DNA of 64,000 bases from Opisthocomus hoazin (Eukaryota > Chordata > Aves > Opisthocomiformes > Opisthocomidae), in contig NC_134426.1 of assembly GCF_030867145.1 (NCBI RefSeq), forward strand, positions 7,998,001 to 8,062,000, read 5' to 3'. The notes under the pieces were generated by a model. The model was not told the DNA's origin and searched no databases. It saw only the letters and a program-made list of their open reading frames with translations. Below, in pieces: positions 58,372 through 64,000 of this stretch; position 1 is the stretch's first letter; each line of letters opens with the position of its first letter. The position numbers were made by a program, and so were the translations under genes.

Positions 58372-58544
58372 CTAAGCTGGTATGATGTCATCAATGGACT
58401 GGCCTTTTTCAAGGCGTTTCTCCATTTCGATGAGCAGCTTCACACCATCCACCACCATCTGCAGCAGCTCCACCTCAGAGAAGCCAAGGCGATCAGCATT
58501 GGAGACATCAAACACTCCTCCGACAGCAGCTGTGTCCACACCAC
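58372..58544 (-). CDS. CKB: CKB last exon with premature stop
   Basis: Acceptor ctccag, reads [20 protein letters not shown] to [10 protein letters not shown] and stops at TAG (58374-58372). The next codons are AAA TAA, the expected Lys and normal stop. Confidence 0.95.
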
Positions 58545-61500
58545 CTGGAGCAAGAGACTTAGTCAGTACACCAACCACTGCTGGAGCAGGTGAGTCTACC
58601 TTTCCTCCCTCACTAGCTTGAGGTGGGAACACAGCAGGGCAATTCTCTACAAGCTGCCACTGCTGCCCCCTCCTACACACAAGGAGATAAAGCTGCATGG
58701 GACTGCCAGCATGAGCCACAGAACATGCCATTAGGCCAGCTCTTTGCTCTTTTAACCCATGAGCAAGCTAACATGTGGTCAGAAGTAACCACTGTAGCTA
58801 TTTCCTAGCCAGGAGTTACATCAGGGTTCCCACCCCTGCTTACAACAGGAACAGCTGCCACCAAGTCCCCCTTATCTGGTGCTCAGAATACCACACAGGA
58901 CACACCCAGACAGCCAGATATAGTAAGGTACAAGCAGAGCACTAGCACCCCCAGCTTCAAGATACTATTTTGAGGCTTGGCTATCTCCATGTGCTTTTAC
59001 CAGGGTGCCTTTTGGACAGTCTGACAGACTCTGCCAGGTTTTTGCTGGTTTCTTAGGGCAGCCTGAGTAGGACATCACTATCACCTCTCACCTGTGCCCC
59101 GTTTCTGCAGCCGAAGCCTCTTCAGGACTTCTCCAAACTTCTCATGTTTCCCAAGGTTTGGTAGCTTGATGTGCACACCAGCACGGAGCCCTGTTCCCAG
59201 GTTGGATGGGCAGGTCAGAATGTAGCCCAAGTGTGGATTCCACATGAACTCGTAGTTTTTGGACTTGAAGAGAGTTTCTATCTATAAATAGAGAGAATGT
59301 ATGTTTAGAGATTGTTCTCTGCCTGAAGGATGCAGGTCATCCATTAGTGCTCATCTACAGCTTCAGTTACATAGCAACAGCCACAACAGTTTGAACAGCT
59401 ATTTAAGGCAGGCCCATAAGCCCCTTCCATTTGGAAAAAAGAGGGCCACCAGTAAGTTGCTTTATCTTGCTCCTAGCAGTGAGACAGGCTAAGTTTAAGT
59501 TACACTACAAAATCTGAAGTCACTATCTTTTGGGAAGCTTGATTTAGTACATGTCAAGCTGGCACATCTGTTTGGATTAGGGAAGCGGCTGGTAAGGCTC
59601 AAGTTCATATCAAGACCAAAAGCATAGAAGAGCTTTCAGCCTAGAAACTTCAGTTCAGCTTTGCCTGTCCACGTTCAAGGAATTTCTCCTCCCACCCAGG
59701 GTCTCTAAACACTCCATTTATAGAACCATGTAGAAATTCTTGAAGTACAGCTTAGACACTTGGGTAAGAGTGCCACATTAGAGGAGTTATTCTAGATTTC
59801 ATAGCTGCAATGCTTTGCCAGTATAGGTGTTCCAGAGCCCTCACAGCTCTGGATCTCATCATGGTGTTCCCAGAGACCCCAGCTATGAAGCACCACCATG
59901 CAGGACGCGGGAAAGGGCTTGGAAGAGTTTGTATTCTCAGCTCTAACCAGAGAAACACCTACTATCTGAACCTACAGCTCGGGCAATATTGACTTACCTG
60001 TGTTAGCCCAGTACAGAAGCGGGTAAATACTTCCTTCATGTTGCCACCTTTCTGCATGGAAATAACTCTAAGGTGATCCTCCTCATTGATCCAAACAAGG
60101 AAGGTCTTGTTATCGTTGTGCCTAGAAGACAAAGCAAACAACTTTTTGTCTGTCCCACCTGACATTTTCAGTATAGTTATTACATCATCAAATTACTCAT
60201 CATTGTAGCTTTTATTTCGAGATGCTCACTTAGTTGCCTCTTCAAATAAATTAATCTTACTTCTTTTGTCCACACAGGACTCAATGGAGTTAAGCCAGCA
60301 GTTTTCACCCTGCTCTTTTCAAGAGGTAGTTTGAATTGGCCTGTATCTAAACAGGCAAGAATGAGTAATAACACGACATTAGCCAGTCTTACACTAACAA
60401 ACCCTAAAATCCATCCATCCCCTTAGCTCACTTGTCACCTAACTTTACAAATTTAGGAGATTTCACCTGTTCAGCAGAATTTTCAGAAGGGTGATCAGTA
60501 CAGACTTAGAGGCAGCCCTGTACAGTGATCTTCATAATGACACCACGCTGACAATGTATAACAAAGCCTTTTATCAGGAATTTTGTCAGATGCTGTTCAA
60601 CTGCACTTCGTACCTTACCAGAGAACTAAGCTGAGTTTTCACTATTAATTTTAGATCAGGGCTTTTCGAAGACACCGTAAAAGCCTCCGAACACCTATGA
60701 GCCCCTCTTGTCCTAGCTTGCAGCTGGAAGCAAGTACTATCAATATTTATCATGCTGAAAATTTCTCAGCTTGATTAGGATCAAAAATTAACTAGTACCT
60801 GAGGAAAGCTATTTATGCAGACAACACTGAGAGTTTACTCTTCAAGTTTGTAGATTAGTCATGCTCAGATGACAGCGCTATCTAGTGCTGGCAATCTCCA
60901 GGTAGATGATGCAATCTTAAAGGTGACCTACAGAAACAAAGCATGCTTCCTCTGCATTGTACTGAAGCAACTACAGTAATAAAGTCGGAGTATTCCAGTT
61001 GAAAAAACCTAGCCCTTGGCTTAGAAGGGAGCAAGTTAATTATGCTGCAGAAGCTCCCAAGACGCAGAGTTTTATGTAGGTGACCTACATCCAACAAGCA
61101 GAATCCTTCCATTCCACACCTCTTCATCAGTCAACTCATGTCACCGAGTGTCTGGGGGCTGGGGGGAAGCGGAAATCTTATCACTAGTCCAAGTAAAGCC
61201 ATACTAGTCCAGCATCAGCGAGCCTCTGCACGCAGAAGCAATGAGACTGCAAGGAAGCAACTATGCATCCAGTACCAAGTCTGAGCTAAGCCAACGCTAC
61301 GGTTTGTTACCATACATTACTCTAAGCTCCCAGGACAAGAGCTGAAGGTAGTGGCACATCTGCTCCTTTACAAGTCATCTGCTTTCACAACCTGCTTCAG
61401 TTATTGCCTGGTGCTTCACTAATCTGTGCTGGATGGGTAGGGTCTGGTCACAGGCTAGTCGAACTGGCTTGTTTCTACCAGAACAATGTGGTTCATGGTA

Positions 61501-63958
61501 ACACTTGTCCAAATTCTGCTGGTTTACAAGTAGCTTTCCCAGAGGATAACACACATTTCTCATTAGATTCCGTAATAGAAGTTCAGAAGCTGCCACTTTG
61601 CCCAACAGTACGAGCCACAAGCAAATCTGCAAGATTTTTTTTGCAGGGACTTTGTACAACTCCTCCCTTCCAGACATACTCACCAGATACCTCTGGCATC
61701 AGGCCAATCTCGTGCCATCCCAGATGCCAACAGCAGAGGAGAAACTGGCTTGTCAAACAAGAAGTGATCATCAATCAACTGTTGCTGCTCTGCATCAGTC
61801 ATGTTCCTCAGAGCATAGTACTTCCCCTTGAGATCACCTTCCAGACTACCCAAAGCTGAAAGAGACAGTCACTTTTAGGATGGGACCAGAGATGCCAGAC
61901 ACTACCAGCATGTCAGAGACCACACACAGAGTATGGCAAGGTCTGATCTGCTGGGTTTGGTTCCTCCCTCGCTTTAATCTGCAATGGCAATGCCCTCACA
62001 GCATTACGGAACTTCGGCAGCATAAGATGATGTGTCTGCACCTTCCAGGCTGATACAAGTAGCCTTTGTTCCTCACATGCAGTATAGAATCTTTACTGCT
62101 GCTTAACTGTAGAAGTTCAGTGCTTTCTTCCAAGGAGAATCAAGGTCATCAATACACAAACAGTATTATTCCAGTCAAGGACTGTTACCCTGCGCTTGAG
62201 AGGTTTTGAACAACTACACTCTCAGTCTCCAGAGCTGCACCTTGAGCATATCCTTTCCTCTCAATAGAGTTGGGAGGCAATAGAAAAAAAAACTTGCAGC
62301 TGAGGAGTTCCACTGAAAACTAGGGCTTACTCTAGTCCACATTTGGAGCAAGACTACACCTCTAAGCAAGCTGAATGTTAATGAAAGTCAATTAAAAAGC
62401 AGCCACAAAATACTTCAACCATGACTCAAGCCCTGAAGTTGCTACGTACCTGTTGCATTTCAAGTTTGAGTCATGATGAACCAAGCTCTTTCCCCACACA
62501 CATAGAAAGAAGCTGTCAAGATTGGCAAAGGTCAACTTCATGCAGTCCAGCTTCCCTCTGACATGTGCTCTTGCTCTCAGCTACAAACTGCAATGCTGAG
62601 GCAGCTGTAATGTAACCAGCCTTTTCCAGGACAGGCTCTGTGTTCAGACTAAGTACTGAGGCAGGCAGCTTTTGCCAACTGCCTCCATTTTCAAAATGCA
62701 AAAAACGCCTCTTGCGCAAAGGATCTAAGTAGTTTCCCTGACGTGCTTTACCTTCAACAGAGAGCTTTTCGATAGCCCGCCTCTCTCCTCGACTACAGTG
62801 CGGGGGAAGGCAGAATCCACGGATGCTTCTACCGGTTCTGACACGGGAACTTAGCACGTAATTGGGATCCAGGTCATCGCCTCCCTACAAGGTTAGGAAA
62901 CCAGTGAGTACAACTGTGTTGCCAAGATACCTACCGTAAATCCATGTAGCTTCCATGCATTGAAGCATACATCTTAAACTTGAGATATTGACTACTTGGC
63001 CTGTAAGCCAGTGTCTTATTTCAGGACCATTTTCTTCAGCATTAGTTCAAGTATATGTGTAACACAACCCTTGTTTTGAGGCTAAGGCTACAGCTACTAA
63101 GTAGTGCCAGAAGACGGAGATACAACCAGACTATCAGTTTTATCCCCATTTCAAACTAAGGTCTGGGCTTCCGTTACCCCTTCAGATCTGCAATCTAGAG
63201 GTGTCAACATGAGGCAAACCCTTGTTGCTTAGGTAGGCGTTTACTCTTGCAAATGAGAACTATTCACTACTGTCATCCAAAGTCTCTTTTCAAGATGACC
63301 TATGGCTCGCCAATCAACGTGGCATTAGGAATTCCTCAAGTCTACAGTAACATTTGAAATCCATGAAGTGGGCAGAAATCCTTACTCCTAGCCATAACAA
63401 AGTCTGTTCTATAGCACAAGACCACCAGGTGACATTTAAGATCCAAGATAAGATCGTAGAAAGTGTTCAGTTTGATGACAGTCTGTGAGCCCTAGGCCAG
63501 TGCTGTTTAGCTTGACTTAGCCCACAGTTTATGGAAATACATGTTGAACATGTTTGGCACGCCCTACATTGCAGCAGCACATGAAGCAAGCTGCTGCTGC
63601 ATGCCAGCTGCCCGGTTCTACCCAGCCACTGACATCCTACAGCAGCAAGATCTTAAGTCTGATTGGACTGGACACACAGCCTATGGGTCTGTCCTGGGTG
63701 AAAGTGAGGGGACAGAGACTGAGCAGTCAAGTTTAGGCAGCTGCCAACAACTTTAGCCAGCCCTCAGACAAGTAAGCATCAGTAATTGATCAAACGTTCA
63801 TACCTGCAGGTTATCAGCATTCAGGTCGGTCTTGTGCTCATCAGTTGGTTTGTAACCACCATGCCTGTCTTCGATAACTGGATCAAAGAGTTCCTTAAAC
63901 ACGTCATAGGACTCTTCATCACCAGCTACGCATCCTACTGTCATTATGAAGGGATGGC
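58372..63958 (-). CDS. CKB: CKB, brain-type creatine kinase, last six coding exons
   Basis: Creatine kinase transfers phosphate between ATP and creatine in the cytosol and acts as a dimer. Six exons (63958-63804, 62884-62752, 61855-61684, 60121-59998, 59281-59092, 58544-58372) with correct splice sites and phases encode about 268 residues from [15 protein letters not shown] to the end. Catalytic features are present: the NEEDH motif, the active-site Cys in [10 protein letters not shown], and the SRVRTGRS nucleotide-binding stretch. GFCLPPHC and [18 protein letters not shown] identify the B type and not the muscle type. The 5' exons lie beyond 64000. The final Gln codon is TAG, so the protein lacks its last two residues; everything else looks under selection. 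A working gene with a trimmed end and a young pseudogene are both possible. Confidence 0.95.
59092..59281 (-). CDS. CKB: CKB exon (190 nt)
   Basis: Acceptor ttatag, donor CAG/gtgaga. It reads [20 protein letters not shown] to LRLQKRGT and carries the reactive cysteine. Confidence 0.96.
59998..60121 (-). CDS. CKB: CKB exon (124 nt)
   Basis: Acceptor ttctag, donor CAG/gtaagt. It reads [20 protein letters not shown] to [10 protein letters not shown]. Confidence 0.96.
61684..61855 (-). CDS. CKB: CKB exon (172 nt)
   Basis: Acceptor tttcag, donor CTG/gtgagt. It reads [20 protein letters not shown] to [13 protein letters not shown]. Confidence 0.96.
62752..62884 (-). CDS. CKB: CKB exon (133 nt)
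   Basis: Acceptor ttgtag, donor AAG/gtaaag. It reads [20 protein letters not shown] to [10 protein letters not shown]. Confidence 0.96.
63804..63958 (-). CDS. CKB: CKB exon (155 nt), most 5' one in the window
   Basis: Acceptor ctccag, donor CAG/gtatga. It reads [20 protein letters not shown] to [12 protein letters not shown]. The next upstream exon is outside the window. Confidence 0.95.
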
Positions 63959-64000
63959 CTGGAGTGGTAATAAAGTCAGAAGAGCTAAGTTTGGGTGATG

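Noticed and set aside
58372..63958. Muscle creatine kinase (CKM)
   Set aside because: [23 protein letters not shown] and [10 protein letters not shown] are B-type features.

Overview
The window is nuclear DNA of a bird. The evidence is many CR1 LINE fragments with the avian 3' end, avian-type endogenous retroviruses (ERVs), and split genes with GT-AG introns that encode vertebrate proteins. No bacterial features were seen. Layout: (1) 1-19030 holds the 3' part of a non-muscle myosin heavy chain gene, MYH10, on the + strand. It has twelve rod and tail exons, and the first one visible is cut in two by a full-length provirus (ERV1, 800-7434). (2) 19030-28403 holds CR1 fragments and, on the - strand, the last coding exon of NDEL1 with a probable 3'UTR. 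MYH10 and NDEL1 converge tail to tail, as in other vertebrates. (3) 28404-35039 is a second provirus of the same family (ERV2). (4) 35041-46148 is a coiled-coil gene of the ANKRD26/CCDC144/POTE type on the + strand. It starts inside an exon at the ERV2 edge and ends at a stop codon at 46148. It carries a CR1 copy and a 38-bp minisatellite in an intron. (5) 48577-55278 starts with another broken coding exon that runs into a third, unrelated and composite provirus (ERV3, + strand). (6) 55279-58371 shows no gene. (7) 58372-64000 holds the last six coding exons of brain-type creatine kinase, CKB, on the - strand; its 5' exons lie beyond the window. 

The myosin copy looks dead. A coding exon carries a provirus with a clean 5-bp target duplication, one splice donor is AT instead of GT, the last exon has an extra G in a G run, and two prolines interrupt the coiled coil. 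CKB has a nonsense codon two residues before its normal end. The ANKRD26-like exons are open and their splice phases fit one another. 

The most interesting pattern is at the joins. ERV1 has matching target duplications. ERV2 and ERV3 do not, and they sit where unrelated gene blocks meet: MYH10-NDEL1 to ANKRD26-like, and ANKRD26-like to CKB. NDEL1 is left with one exon on one side of ERV2, and the ANKRD26-like gene starts mid-exon on the other. This suggests that recombination between proviruses joined pieces from different loci, as expected on a degenerating, repeat-rich chromosome. A W chromosome or a songbird germline-restricted chromosome are candidates, but the sequence alone cannot decide, and an assembly join is the alternative. 

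ERV1 and ERV2 are a young env-less family with a lysine-tRNA primer site. Their gag and pol are in one frame separated by a UAG, and Gag has an unusual hydrophobic N-terminus. ERV3 has an initiator-methionine primer site and an alpharetrovirus-like transmembrane Env remnant, and appears to be built from two related elements.
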